The position numbers were made by a program, and so were the translations under genes. From Paenibacillus senegalimassiliensis (GTDB taxonomy: Bacteria; Bacillota; Bacilli; Paenibacillales; Paenibacillaceae): a stretch of DNA of 64,000 bases. Under the pieces are notes generated by a model. That model was not told the origin of the DNA and ran no database searches. It saw only the letters and a program-made list of their open reading frames with translations. Location: assembly GCF_001486585.1 (NCBI RefSeq), contig NZ_LN909046.1, forward strand, positions 1,612,001 through 1,676,000. The letters run 5' to 3'. Positions 17,278 to 25,701 of this stretch are shown one piece after another (positions within the stretch are counted from its first letter, which is position 1; the number at the start of each line of letters is the position of its first letter).

Positions 17278-18027
17278 TTAATTGTTCCTCCATCGCAGTG
17301 CCCGTCTCTCCAGAACACTGACAATCAGGAACAAGACAATGCCAAGCAGAGACAAAATAATAATTGGCGCAAACACACCTGCCCCATCAAACTGTGTCAT
17401 CATACGACGACTGAAATAACCAAGACCCGCCTGGGCTCCCAGCCATTCGCCAATCGCCGCGCCAATAACACTAAGGGTTACTCCAACTTTAATTCCGGAG
17501 TAGAAGTACGGTAGTGCGGAGGGGACACTAAGCTTGAAGAAAATATGCTTGCGGCTCGCCCCCATCGTTTGCAGCAGCTCCTTGTATTCATTGCTGACGG
17601 ATTTGAGTCCATCAAAGGTACTAACCGTAATCGGGAAGAATGTGAACAACAAGGTCACCGCTACTTTACTCCAGATGCTATAACCGAACCATAGAACAAA
17701 GATCGGAGCGATAGCGATAATTGGAATGGTTTGAGAAGCAACCAGAATGGGGTAAAATGCTCTTTCCACCGCCCTGCTATAGTTCATCCAGACGGCAAGT
17801 CCGATACCGAGTGCCACGGAAAGACCCAGTCCAATGACTACAATTTGCAATGTAGATAGTAAATGTGTCCCCAGCAATGTCGCACGCAGCTCCCAAATCT
17901 TACTCATCACCTGGGTGAATGAAGGCAACATAAAAGAAACGTTGATGATACGGGCAACCGCCTCCCAAATGAGAAGAAACGCGGCAAACACCAGAAAAGG
18001 GGTCGCAATATCTCTATATCGTTTCAT
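17278..18027 (-). CDS. thiX: ABC transporter permease (ThiX/SsuC-like)
   Basis: A 249-residue inner-membrane permease with about six segments. The EAA loop contacting the ATPase is visible in LLQTMGASRKHIFFKLSVPSALPY. It belongs to the TauC/SsuC/ThiX permease family. Its ATG follows the ATPase stop directly (TAA-ATG), showing coupling, and it precedes the ThiY-like lipoprotein. AGGTGG is the ribosome binding site. Confidence 0.85.
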   Translation of the reverse strand: MKRYRDIATPFLVFAAFLLIWEAVARIINVSFMLPSFTQVMSKIWELRATLLGTHLLSTLQIVVIGLGLSVALGIGLAVWMNYSRAVERAFYPILVASQTIPIIAIAPIFVLWFGYSIWSKVAVTLLFTFFPITVSTFDGLKSVSNEYKELLQTMGASRKHIFFKLSVPSALPYFYSGIKVGVTLSVIGAAIGEWLGAQAGLGYFSRRMMTQFDGAGVFAPIIILSLLGIVLFLIVSVLERRALRWRNN

Positions 18028-18801
18028 TTAAACCACCTTCTTCCTGAGTCGATCAATCAAGTATTGTTTCAGTTCCGCTGTCTCCGGCCGGCTTAGATCC
18101 TTAATTGTACGGGGACGCGCCATAGGCACCTGAACCTCCTCAAGTTGCGATATCGGCGCCTCACGAAAAATAAAAATCCGGTCCGACAGGAACAGCGCCT
18201 CATCAACATCATGCGTAATGAACAGGATGGTCTTGCTTCGCATTTCCCATTGTTCCAGCAGCCACTCCTGCATCGACAGACGCGTAATCGCATCTAGCGC
18301 ACTGAACGGCTCGTCCAGCAGCAACACGTTAGAGCCGCTTAGCACAGAGCGCAGGAAGGACACTCTCTGGCGCATGCCACCTGAGAGATTTCCAGGGAAC
18401 TTGCTTTCTGTTCCCTTAAGCCCGAACTCCTCCAACATAGGTAGCACCTGGCGGTGTGCCTCCTGACGAGACACCCCCTTAAACTCCAGGGGCAAAGCTG
18501 CATTGTCTAATATGGTGCGCCAGGGAAGCAGCAAGTCCTTCTGCGGCATATAACCTACCTTGCCATGTCGATCCGGTACATGAACGCCATTAATATCAAT
18601 AGAGCCTGACACCGGCTGTTCCAACCCTGTAATCAGGCGGAACATCGTACTTTTTCCCGATCCACTTGGTCCGATAATTGTAATGAATTCTCTATCCTTG
18701 ATATCAAAGCTTACTTCGTTGAGAATTGGGCTAATGCCCTTTCCACCCTCCAGGTTGTAATGGAAGCTGACGGATCGAAAGCTTAATGCATGGGTTCCCA
18801 T
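18028..18801 (-). CDS. thiZ: ABC transporter ATPase (ThiZ/SsuB-like)
   Basis: A 257-residue ABC ATPase. Walker A is GPSGSGKST, the signature is NLSGGMRQRVSFLRS, Walker B is VLLLDEPFSALD and the switch His is in ITHDVDEAL. The start at 18801 follows GAGGAGGGGGAGAGT; an ATG eight codons upstream is less likely. It energises the ThiXYZ-like importer and lies 27 bp after the FMN reductase gene. Confidence 0.9.
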   Translation of the reverse strand: MGTHALSFRSVSFHYNLEGGKGISPILNEVSFDIKDREFITIIGPSGSGKSTMFRLITGLEQPVSGSIDINGVHVPDRHGKVGYMPQKDLLLPWRTILDNAALPLEFKGVSRQEAHRQVLPMLEEFGLKGTESKFPGNLSGGMRQRVSFLRSVLSGSNVLLLDEPFSALDAITRLSMQEWLLEQWEMRSKTILFITHDVDEALFLSDRIFIFREAPISQLEEVQVPMARPRTIKDLSRPETAELKQYLIDRLRKKVV

Positions 18802-18828
18802 ACTCTCCCCCTCCTCTGTAGTCATTCT

Positions 18829-19356
18829 CTATAAGGCGGCCAGAGCTAATTGTCCCACCGCTGCTCGTACACGTTCCTCCAACTCAGGTGTCAAGGTATA
18901 TCCCCCGTCCTCTCGGCGTTCAATCCACTGATCAAGCGCGAATACACCTTGTAGCGTGTGCGAGTTCGCAAGGGCCGCCACAACAGGACGAATAGCATAG
19001 TCAAGCACGAGCATATGTGCAAGCGTGCCGCCAACAGCAACAGGAAGCACTACTTTGCCCTCTAATCCTTTTTGTGGAATCATATCCAGGAATACCTTTA
19101 CAAATCCGGAGAAAGAGGCTTTGTAAATGGGAGTAGCCACCACGACGACATCCGCTTGCTCAACGCGTCTTACCGCATCCTGAATCTCAGGGTTTGCAAA
19201 GTCCGCATACAGGAGCTTATCTGCAGGCAAATCCTGAGGATACAGCACCTCCGTCTCAAATCCGGCAGTTTTTAATTCTTCCCCCAGCGTGTCTGTTATG
19301 CCCTTCACACGGGATTGCTTGACCGGAGCTCCGTAAATAATAATCGCTTTTTTCAT
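18829..19356 (-). CDS. NAD(P)H-dependent FMN reductase, SsuE-like
   Basis: A flavodoxin-like reductase of about 175 residues. It resembles SsuE/MsuE through ATPIYKASFSGFVKVFLDMI and GKVVLPVAVGGTLAHML. It would supply reduced FMN to the two-component RutA-like monooxygenase encoded two genes upstream, the role played by RutF in the E. coli pyrimidine pathway. ATG 19356 (MKKAIIIYG) is the preferred start. A sulfonatase role is conceivable, but no SsuD-type protein is present. Confidence 0.85.
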   Translation of the reverse strand: MKKAIIIYGAPVKQSRVKGITDTLGEELKTAGFETEVLYPQDLPADKLLYADFANPEIQDAVRRVEQADVVVVATPIYKASFSGFVKVFLDMIPQKGLEGKVVLPVAVGGTLAHMLVLDYAIRPVVAALANSHTLQGVFALDQWIERREDGGYTLTPELEERVRAAVGQLALAAL

Positions 19357-19404
19357 TGTCAGCTCTCTTCCTCCCAATTATTTTTCTTTAATATGTCTCA
19401 AGGC

Positions 19405-19809
19405 TCAAGACAATACGGCCGTAACTTCAATCTCTAACAAACATCTGGGATCGATTAACCCCATAACCTGGACACCCGTACTGGCTGGCCTGTATGTGCC
19501 GAAGTACCTGCCTCTAACCTTCCAATAAGCCTGTACCCTCTCCGGCGTCATCTCCACAGTATAGTAGGTGACCATCTTCACGATATTCGGCATCCCGGCC
19601 CCTGCTCGACCCAACACCGATTGTATGTTGGCAAAGATTTGCTCTGCCTGCATGCTCAAATCTCCTTCACCAACGAAGCTCCCGTCAGGTGCAAGTGCTA
19701 TTTGCCCTGATAAATACAGTGTCTTGCCTACCTGTACAATTGAAGCCGGTGGCATATCCTTCTCCCATTCCCATTGATGAGGGAACTCTCTGATATTCGC
19801 TTCGCTCAC
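19405..19809 (-). CDS. RidA/RutC family enamine/imine deaminase
   Basis: A 134-residue RidA (YjgF/YER057c) protein. It shows the fold's SGQIALAPDGSFVGEGDLSMQ region and the C-terminal segment GLIDPRCLLEIEVTAVL, whose arginine binds the substrate carboxylate. RidA proteins hydrolyse reactive imines and enamines. RutC, a member, handles aminoacrylate released during pyrimidine degradation. Its place directly after the RutA-like gene supports such a role. The GTG start at 19809 follows GAGGGGGGAATACG. Confidence 0.88.
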   Translation of the reverse strand: MSEANIREFPHQWEWEKDMPPASIVQVGKTLYLSGQIALAPDGSFVGEGDLSMQAEQIFANIQSVLGRAGAGMPNIVKMVTYYTVEMTPERVQAYWKVRGRYFGTYRPASTGVQVMGLIDPRCLLEIEVTAVLS

Positions 19810-19846
19810 CGTATTCCCCCCTCGTTACATTTATACATTCTCCAAG

Positions 19847-20968
19847 TCAGCTTACCGGTGAATCTTGTCCGTTCGCCGAGCCAGCATATGTTGTTACTCC
19901 ATATTGCTCAAGTAGGGGCAATACAGTCTGCCCTACAGTCTTCAGATCATCAATGAAATCCGGAACGATGATTGTAACGGCATCAATATTACCTCCCTTA
20001 ACCATAGTTGCGACACGACGGGCCAGCGTATCCGGAGATCCCGCCATCGTGCCAGGAAGTACAGCACTTAGCGTCTCATTCTGCTTCAGGAAATTCTGCG
20101 CTGCCTGATTAAGAGTGACACTCTTGTCCGCAGAATACTCCACCGCCTGCACAGCCAGCGCTTCGCGATCCACCCCGCTATTGTAATAAGCCAGGCGCTG
20201 CTCTGCCTCCTGATCCGTCGCTCCTGGAATCAGCGTAATAAGTGCGTTGGTCTTAAAATCCGGCTTCCCCGCCTCACGGGCAATCTCCTTGGCACGTAAT
20301 GCACGCTTCAAGCTTGCTTCATCATCACTGCCCCAGAAAAACGCCACATCACAATGATCTACTGTAAACTGGAAGCCTCGATCTGACTGTCCCGCACAAA
20401 TGATGGTAGGCTGACGAACGGGCTTCGGATAACTCATGCAATCAGTTAATTCGAAATAAGTTCCTTTGTGATCTACCCGTTCCTCCGTCCATAGTCGACG
20501 CAATACATGAATCCACTCTTCACCAAGGTCATAACGCTGTCCATGATCAAGATCCTGCCAGACCCCCATCTGCCCCAAATCATATGGATTAGAGCCAGAT
20601 ACCACGTTAAGTCCAAAGCGTCCACCGGAGATTTGATCAATTGTTGCCGACATCTTTGCAATGACTGCTGGGGGGAAAATCATCATATGCACGGTACCCC
20701 ATACTTTTATTCGGGTGGTTGCTTCAGCAATACCAGACATGGTCGTGAGTGATTCCAGCGTTTCATTCCAATGCTGGGTCTGCCCACCGTAACCTCGCCA
20801 TTTAGCCATACTAAGCACAAAATCAAAACCTAATTCCTCCGCCAGAAGGGAGACCTGCTTGTTGTAGGAATACGTGGCAGGCAGCTCTGGAGAAGTCGTT
20901 GAAGTAATCCATCCTCCGTTGCCCACGGGTATGAACACGCCAAGTTCTAATGAATGCCCCTTATTCAT
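19847..20968 (-). CDS. LLM-class flavin monooxygenase, RutA-like
   Basis: A 373-residue bacterial-luciferase-like monooxygenase. It resembles E. coli RutA, the uracil ring-opening oxygenase, through GVFIPVGNGGW near the N-terminus, LSMAKWRGYGGQTQHW, ATIDQISGGRFGLNVVSG and ICAGQSDRG. SsuD-type sulfonate monooxygenases lack the first two. It needs FMNH2, for which the SsuE-like gene is provided. In this setting it probably oxidises a thiamin-derived pyrimidine rather than uracil (inference). The gene starts 6 bp after tenA, with GAGAGG as ribosome binding site. Confidence 0.85.
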   Translation of the reverse strand: MNKGHSLELGVFIPVGNGGWITSTTSPELPATYSYNKQVSLLAEELGFDFVLSMAKWRGYGGQTQHWNETLESLTTMSGIAEATTRIKVWGTVHMMIFPPAVIAKMSATIDQISGGRFGLNVVSGSNPYDLGQMGVWQDLDHGQRYDLGEEWIHVLRRLWTEERVDHKGTYFELTDCMSYPKPVRQPTIICAGQSDRGFQFTVDHCDVAFFWGSDDEASLKRALRAKEIAREAGKPDFKTNALITLIPGATDQEAEQRLAYYNSGVDREALAVQAVEYSADKSVTLNQAAQNFLKQNETLSAVLPGTMAGSPDTLARRVATMVKGGNIDAVTIIVPDFIDDLKTVGQTVLPLLEQYGVTTYAGSANGQDSPVS

Positions 20969-20974
20969 CTTTGC

Positions 20975-21670
20975 TCATCCTCTCTTCACTGTTTCATCAT
21001 CAACTGACGGCCAGGACTGCTCATGGTATGCCATATCCCAGAACAGATACTCGAACCGGGTTGTATTGAGGAATATATTCTCCAGGTGCTCAAGCTCATG
21101 CTCGCGCATGCCCTCGGTCAACTCGTTCATCAGATCCATGCACCAAATCGTTAACTCTCCAAATTCTTCCGAGCTGTACATGGATATCCACTCTCCATAG
21201 AGCTCATGCTGAGCAGCCCCCGGGATTGCATTAAGCTCCTTGCCAATCTCCCAGTAGCTCCACATGCACGGTAATAGCGCCGCTACAAGATCGGCCAGCG
21301 TACCGTTCGCTGAAACGTGCAGCATATAGTGAGAGTAAGCCAGTGTGGTAGGTGCATGCTCTGCCTCTTCCAGATCTTCAGTTGTAATTCCAAACTTCTC
21401 ACAGTACTCCCGATGCAACCCCATCTCTGTATTCAGGGTAGATTCGAGTAACGTCGCGAACTTGCTCATCGTAGGAACATCCTTGGCCTTGACCGCACCC
21501 AGAGCAAATAATTTGGCGTACTCAATAAGATACAGATAGTCCTGAATCATAAAAAAACGAAATTTGGCAGCATCCAGCGTACCATCGCCCATGCCCGTAA
21601 CAAAAGGATGGTTGTGATTTTGCTTCCAGACGGGCTCTAATTTGCTCATCAAACGCTGTGTGAATTTCAT
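20975..21670 (-). CDS. tenA: TenA, aminopyrimidine aminohydrolase
   Basis: A 231-residue TenA/THI-4 family protein. The catalytic set known from B. subtilis TenA is conserved at matching positions: Asp44 (MIQDYLYL), Cys135 (ALLPCMWSYW) and Glu207 (RFEYLFW). It is thus the active TenA_C type, hydrolysing 4-amino-5-aminomethyl-2-methylpyrimidine to HMP. ATG 21670 is chosen because AAGGAG precedes it and the ylmB stop is one base away (TGATATG). The longer open frame upstream lies inside ylmB. Confidence 0.95.
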   Translation of the reverse strand: MKFTQRLMSKLEPVWKQNHNHPFVTGMGDGTLDAAKFRFFMIQDYLYLIEYAKLFALGAVKAKDVPTMSKFATLLESTLNTEMGLHREYCEKFGITTEDLEEAEHAPTTLAYSHYMLHVSANGTLADLVAALLPCMWSYWEIGKELNAIPGAAQHELYGEWISMYSSEEFGELTIWCMDLMNELTEGMREHELEHLENIFLNTTRFEYLFWDMAYHEQSWPSVDDETVKRG

Positions 21671-21671
21671 A

Positions 21672-22952
21672 TCAAGCACTCTCCTTCTGGGCGGATGTCC
21701 AATCATGGATCATCGCTAAAATGACCTTCGTATATGTGACAAGTTGGTCTATGGACAGCCGTTCATTAACTGCATGAGCGTGTTTCAACTCGCCCGGTCC
21801 ATAGATTACAGCGGGGATGCCTGCATGCCCGAACCAGCCTCCATCAGTGACGGTCTGTGATACGTCCAGGATGGCATCTTCACCACTAATTTCACCGTGC
21901 AGCTCGGCCAGTCGTTGTACTCCTGGATGCTTCGAGTCCAGTTCAAGCGCAGGGAAAATTTCGCCCCGCTCTTCAATCATAGAAGTGCCTCCCCACTCAA
22001 ATGTTGGCAGATGATCCTTCATCCAGATATCCGCGCGGGCAACTCCCAGCACGTATTCCTCAATCTCCCGTGCAACCTGCTCATGAGTTTCATTCGGATA
22101 ATAATGTACCGTAATCCACAGTTTGCATTCGTCAGCAATAAAGGCAGCATGTCGTCCACCTTCAATGACCGAAGGATTAATTGTATTCGATCCCGGCTTG
22201 CAGCCAGGGTAAGACTTGGTGACAGCATAATGTCTTTCCAGTTCTTGCAGTGCCTGCACAATTTTCATCATCTTCTCAATGGCGCTAGCACCCACCAGAT
22301 TCCCCCCGGCATGAATCAAATCACGCCGATTGCCATCATGAAACGTCTGTTCACTCTTGACGGTTATCCAGCCCGTGATAACACCTCCTTGACCTTGCAA
22401 ATGCAAATCGGATGTGTCAACGACAATGGCCAGATCTGCTGTGTACCCTTTATTACAGCATTGCAGCGTACCCGCTTCCCCGACCTCCTCACCCACAACG
22501 GATTGGAAGATAACATCTCCTAGGAGCGGCAACCCATGCTCATGCAATAACTTTAATGCGAACAACGCTCCCGCGATGCCGCCCTTCATATCCGCTACTC
22601 CTCGACCGATGACAAGTCCGTCTTTGACCACCATAGAGAACGGATTGTTATCCCACTGCTCTCCTTCGTTAACCTCTGCAACGTCAATATGCCCATTGAT
22701 AATCAGACTCCGATATTCACCAGAATGGGTCCCCATCTTCACCCCTACTACATTGGGATCACCCGGATACACATCCCAATGCTCGGTTTCAAAGCCAATT
22801 CCCTGTAAATACTGCTCAACAAAAGCTTGCAGCCCCGCTGTATTCCGAGCCGGGGGAGCCGGTGTCTCGTAGGCAACCAATGTACCTAGCAACTCCAGTA
22901 ATTCATGCTGTCGCTCGTCGATAGCTACGAGCAGTTCATCCATATCAGACAT
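21672..22952 (-). CDS. ylmB: YlmB, formylaminopyrimidine deformylase (M20 family)
   Basis: A 426-residue M20 metallo-amidase that resembles B. subtilis YlmB along its length, for example ETPAPPARNT, GVITGWITVKS and TINPSVIEGGRHAAFIADEC. The metal ligands are in NGHIDVAEV, GVADMKGG, GEEVGEAGT and the terminal HAHAVNE. YlmB removes the formyl group from FAMP, giving the TenA substrate. ATG 22952 follows GAGAGGAGTGATTGT; the longer frame to 23015 would run through the terminator hairpin and is rejected. It is the first gene of the operon. Confidence 0.93.
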   Translation of the reverse strand: MSDMDELLVAIDERQHELLELLGTLVAYETPAPPARNTAGLQAFVEQYLQGIGFETEHWDVYPGDPNVVGVKMGTHSGEYRSLIINGHIDVAEVNEGEQWDNNPFSMVVKDGLVIGRGVADMKGGIAGALFALKLLHEHGLPLLGDVIFQSVVGEEVGEAGTLQCCNKGYTADLAIVVDTSDLHLQGQGGVITGWITVKSEQTFHDGNRRDLIHAGGNLVGASAIEKMMKIVQALQELERHYAVTKSYPGCKPGSNTINPSVIEGGRHAAFIADECKLWITVHYYPNETHEQVAREIEEYVLGVARADIWMKDHLPTFEWGGTSMIEERGEIFPALELDSKHPGVQRLAELHGEISGEDAILDVSQTVTDGGWFGHAGIPAVIYGPGELKHAHAVNERLSIDQLVTYTKVILAMIHDWTSAQKESA

Positions 22953-23104
22953 ACAATCACTCCTCTCTTGATAACAAAAAAAGAACAGACCACGACCCAA
23001 TGAAATAATTCTCATTTAGGTCACAGCCTGTTCTTGGATAAGAACCAACTATGGACATTGTCAGGCAAACAGGAGCTCTTCACTCTTGTTCCACGCCTTT
23101 AATT
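22953..23104 (-). promoter_or_regulatory. Structured leader of the ylmB operon (possible riboswitch or attenuator)
   Basis: About 150 nt lie between the promoter and ylmB. In transcript order there is an imperfect stem-loop (GGC...AACA...GAG paired with CUC...UGUU...GCC, plus-strand about 23060-23098). A short hairpin follows with GTTCTT/AAGAAC arms at 23030-23045, then the intrinsic terminator. The hairpin uses the 5' arm of the terminator stem, so the two are mutually exclusive. CCTGTT at 23068-23073 can also pair with the same arm. The TPP signatures (CUGAGA and the helix around ACCUGAUCUGG) are absent. The ligand is unknown. Confidence 0.6.
22976..23035 (-). terminator. Intrinsic terminator inside the ylmB leader
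   Basis: Outer arms are 22981-22988 and 23028-23035 (AAGAACAG with CTGTTCTT). Inner arms are 22994-23003 and 23012-23022 (TCATTGGGTC with GACCTAAATGA). A run of seven T (minus strand) follows at 22982-22976. The structure lies after the promoter and before the first gene, so the whole operon would be cut off when it forms. Confidence 0.85.
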
Positions 23105-23110
23105 AATGTC

Positions 23111-23139
23111 ATATTACATAACACGTTCAGCTCTGTCAA
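23111..23139 (-). promoter_or_regulatory. Promoter of the ylmB operon
   Basis: On the minus strand there is TTGACA (23134-23139), a 17-bp spacer and TAATAT (23111-23116). It is a near-consensus housekeeping promoter, placing transcription start near 23104. Confidence 0.8.
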
Positions 23140-23254
23140 GTCTTTTCACTATATAAATCTAGTCTTATCCAGTTAATTTCCATTGTATAAGTGGAAAATC
23201 ATCTGTTATCATGTGATATAAGATTACATAACAACATCTAAGAGGTGATACCGT

Positions 23255-23635
23255 ATGCAACTTCGTTCCTTCCATACAATGGAGCTTGAACTATCCAATT
23301 TTATCTCAAAATTTTATAAAGAAAACGTAGGCAAGGGTCCGAAGAGCGTAAACATCAAGTTTGCGGATAACACCATCATTTATATTGTGGAAGGATTACT
23401 AACACTCCTTGAGAAGAATATGCTGAATTGCACCGACGGTAAAACAATCGTAGAGAAAGGCAGACACCTTATTGTTAACAATTGGCGCTTCCAACGATTA
23501 AACTCATTTGAAAAAATTATTAAGCAGAAAATAATAGATGAACATGTTGTCATTGACGTGGAGAAGGATACAGCTATAGGCATCGTCATTCTGGAATCCC
23601 GTCTGGAATTAAGTAAAGCGGTAGAGGGCCTCTAG
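23255..23635 (+). CDS. DUF2294 family protein
   Basis: A 126-residue soluble protein that resembles DUF2294 (Na-translocating-ATPase-associated type) by its VGKGPKSVNIKF and EGLLTLLEKNML segments. In that family, repeats of this kind form a small alpha/beta domain of unknown function. AAGAGGTGAT precedes the ATG. It is divergent from the ylmB operon, sharing a 150-bp regulatory gap, and is followed by a direct repeat of AACTTGCTTTTG but no clear terminator. Confidence 0.65.
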   Translation: MQLRSFHTMELELSNFISKFYKENVGKGPKSVNIKFADNTIIYIVEGLLTLLEKNMLNCTDGKTIVEKGRHLIVNNWRFQRLNSFEKIIKQKIIDEHVVIDVEKDTAIGIVILESRLELSKAVEGL

Positions 23636-23703
23636 GGCAACTTGCTTTTGAACGCTTTGTAACTTGCTTTTGTTCTTCCTTACTTAATTGGGTTTAAATA
23701 GAT

Positions 23704-24192
23704 TCACTCTATCTTCCAAACTCGATCTAATTGATCTGCGTAAAATAATATGGCCTTCTTGTAATCCTGAATTCCTTGATCCGTGCTCGTTTCTGCCAAT
23801 TGCTTCAACAGGATGCCCATTGCCTTACTGTATGCCTGCTGGTTGTACAGTACCATAGCGTAGAACACCTGAAACTCACGGCGCTCAGGGAATTCTTGGA
23901 TGGCCTCTTCAAATACGGCTTGTGCCTCATCGTACATCCCTAACGTTCTGTAGGTACTCCCTAATCCCAGGACAGCGCCTTGTTTTTCCTCTCCTGTTAA
24001 TCCTAGCTCTAACGCTTTCTTATAATAAGGTACGGCTTCACTTTCTAAGCCCATCACATCATGAATCCATGCACATTGATACCAGATTGCAGGATTCAGT
24101 GGATACTCATCGATTAACCTCAGCAATAACGAGCGTGCTTCTTCATGGCTTCCGGACTCTCTTAATTGTATAGCCCTATTTAATTGATCCAT
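23704..24192 (-). CDS. Tetratricopeptide repeat protein
   Basis: About 162 residues with three to four TPR units, such as NPAIWYQCAWIHDVMGLESE and AVLGLGSTYRTLGMYDEAQ. It shows the regular W/L-G-Y-A-P pattern, so it is a protein-interaction scaffold with no catalytic features. ATG 24192 is better spaced from AAGGG than ATG 24201. The partner is unknown; homologues are common in Bacillales genomes as stand-alone TPR proteins. Confidence 0.85.
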   Translation of the reverse strand: MDQLNRAIQLRESGSHEEARSLLLRLIDEYPLNPAIWYQCAWIHDVMGLESEAVPYYKKALELGLTGEEKQGAVLGLGSTYRTLGMYDEAQAVFEEAIQEFPERREFQVFYAMVLYNQQAYSKAMGILLKQLAETSTDQGIQDYKKAILFYADQLDRVWKIE

Positions 24193-24684
24193 CCTTCTCA
24201 TCCCTTATACTAATTAATGTTAGCGCGTCCGTGAAAAAAACTACAGCCCCGGCCCGACCCCAAATGACTCCCTCACCTCATATTGTATGTATCATTGGAG
24301 TTCTCTCTATTGTACGGGGAAATGAACACCAAGCCAAATACACCTAAGCTTACACCTAAATCATCGTGTGATGAGAATAGGCAGCTTAAGTGTATTTAAC
24401 AGGAAATCCTCCAGCTAAAATTTTTAATACAAGGAATTACTAACCATTATAGGGAATTACTCCATATAATTCGGCTCAAATCGCTGAATATGGACCAAAC
24501 GTGTGGATTTATAGGGAGCTTTTCCAGTTAAACTCTAAGATCCAGCTCATTTACGCAAATTAGCGGGAGGATTTCCTACTAATGTGCATCAGCATCAAGG
24601 GACATCGTATAGCAGACGGAGACTGCTTTACTTAACTAGTCTCGAATATGGATATAATTAGTAAGCAGTTACAATGTCTAATGT
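24193..24684. other. Non-coding gap
   Basis: About 490 bp without a supported gene. It holds A/T-rich sequence and several degenerate copies of short motifs such as AGGGAATTACT, ATTAGCGGGAGGATTTCC and TAGGGAGCTTTTCC. These resemble the repeats near 56.6-56.8 kb. No promoter, terminator or RNA gene was convincing. Confidence 0.6.
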
Positions 24685-25518
24685 TTATCGAATCCAGCGG
24701 GTTATCCACAAATACAACTTATTGCTTGAATCAATGAACCCCTTCTGATTAAGGTCCAGGGCTGCAATTTCCCGCATCTCTTGTTCAGAGAGTGTAAAGT
24801 CAAACAAGTCGATATTTTGTTCCAGCCTTGCAGGCGTAATTGATTTAGGAATAACCGCAATATCTCGTTGAAGATTCCATCTGAGAATGACCTGGGCGGC
24901 AGTTTTGCCTTTTCTGTCTCCAATGTCTTTCAGTACAGGGTGAGTGAGCAACCGCTTGTTCCCACGACCGAAGGGGGCCCATGCGACATGTTGTATGCCA
25001 TAGCTCGTCATGAAATCATGAAGTTCATCTTTTTGCAAAAAGGGATGGGTTTGGACCTGATTCACCGCTGGAATGATTGTCCCGTGGTTCATTATCTCTT
25101 TCAAATGGGATGACTCAAAATTAGAAACTCCAATGGCTCTGATCTTTCCCTCTCGATATAAATCCTCCATCGTATTCCAACTGCTTAAATAATCACCGGT
25201 AGGCCAATGAATCAAGTACAAGTCAACATAATCAGTGTTTAATTTCTTCAAACTACTTTCGAAGGTAGTCCGTGTTTTGGCTCCAAGATCCGAAGTCCAA
25301 ATCTTCGTGGTAATAAACAATTCGCTCCGCTTCACACCAGATTTGTGGATGGCTTCGGCAATCAACTCTTCATTGTGATAGATCGCCGCTGTGTCCAAAT
25401 GTCGGTATCCCTGTTTCAAAGCCCATACTACAGCTTCCGTGCTATCCCCTTTAACTTTGTAAACGCCCAAGCCGACTTTTGGCATAAGTACACCGTTGTT
25501 AAGTTGAAAATTCTCCAT
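24685..25518 (-). CDS. Aldo/keto reductase
   Basis: A 277-residue NADPH-dependent (alpha/beta)8 reductase. The catalytic tetrad regions are visible: DTAAIYHNEE (Asp, Tyr), ITTKIW (Lys) and LYLIHWPTG (His). The NADPH-binding end is IPKSITPARLEQN. ATG 25518 follows AGGAGAGGGCTT; the in-frame extension upstream has no signal. Substrates of this subgroup (5AKR/YtbE/YvgN-like) include methylglyoxal and other aldehydes. It stands alone. Confidence 0.92.
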   Translation of the reverse strand: MENFQLNNGVLMPKVGLGVYKVKGDSTEAVVWALKQGYRHLDTAAIYHNEELIAEAIHKSGVKRSELFITTKIWTSDLGAKTRTTFESSLKKLNTDYVDLYLIHWPTGDYLSSWNTMEDLYREGKIRAIGVSNFESSHLKEIMNHGTIIPAVNQVQTHPFLQKDELHDFMTSYGIQHVAWAPFGRGNKRLLTHPVLKDIGDRKGKTAAQVILRWNLQRDIAVIPKSITPARLEQNIDLFDFTLSEQEMREIAALDLNQKGFIDSSNKLYLWITRWIR

Positions 25519-25631
25519 AAGCCCTCTCCTTATTACTCGAATAAAATCGGACATTTGTCCGTTTTATAATTTTGATCTTATCCGGTAAGTGTTCGCTTGT
25601 CAATTGTTGTCCTGAAGCTCTTATGTAGTTA

Positions 25632-25671
25632 TAAAAAATAAGGGAGTTAGCCCTTTTAGGCTCCCTCCCTT
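25632..25671 (-). terminator. Terminator after the MerR gene
   Basis: AAGGGAG (25640-25646) pairs with CTCCCTT (25665-25671). On the minus strand it is followed by ATTTTTTATAAC. Confidence 0.8.
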
Positions 25672-25701
25672 ACTGCTCTCCAGTGATCCACTATCCAGCA
25701 C

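Noticed and set aside
18829..20968. Sulfonate utilisation (ssuED) module
   Set aside because: The monooxygenase resembles RutA rather than SsuD in its N-terminal motifs, and TenA/YlmB are in the same operon.
22953..23104. TPP riboswitch in front of ylmB
   Set aside because: The invariant CUGAGA and the second conserved helix are absent on the minus strand, so only a leader of unknown ligand is claimed.
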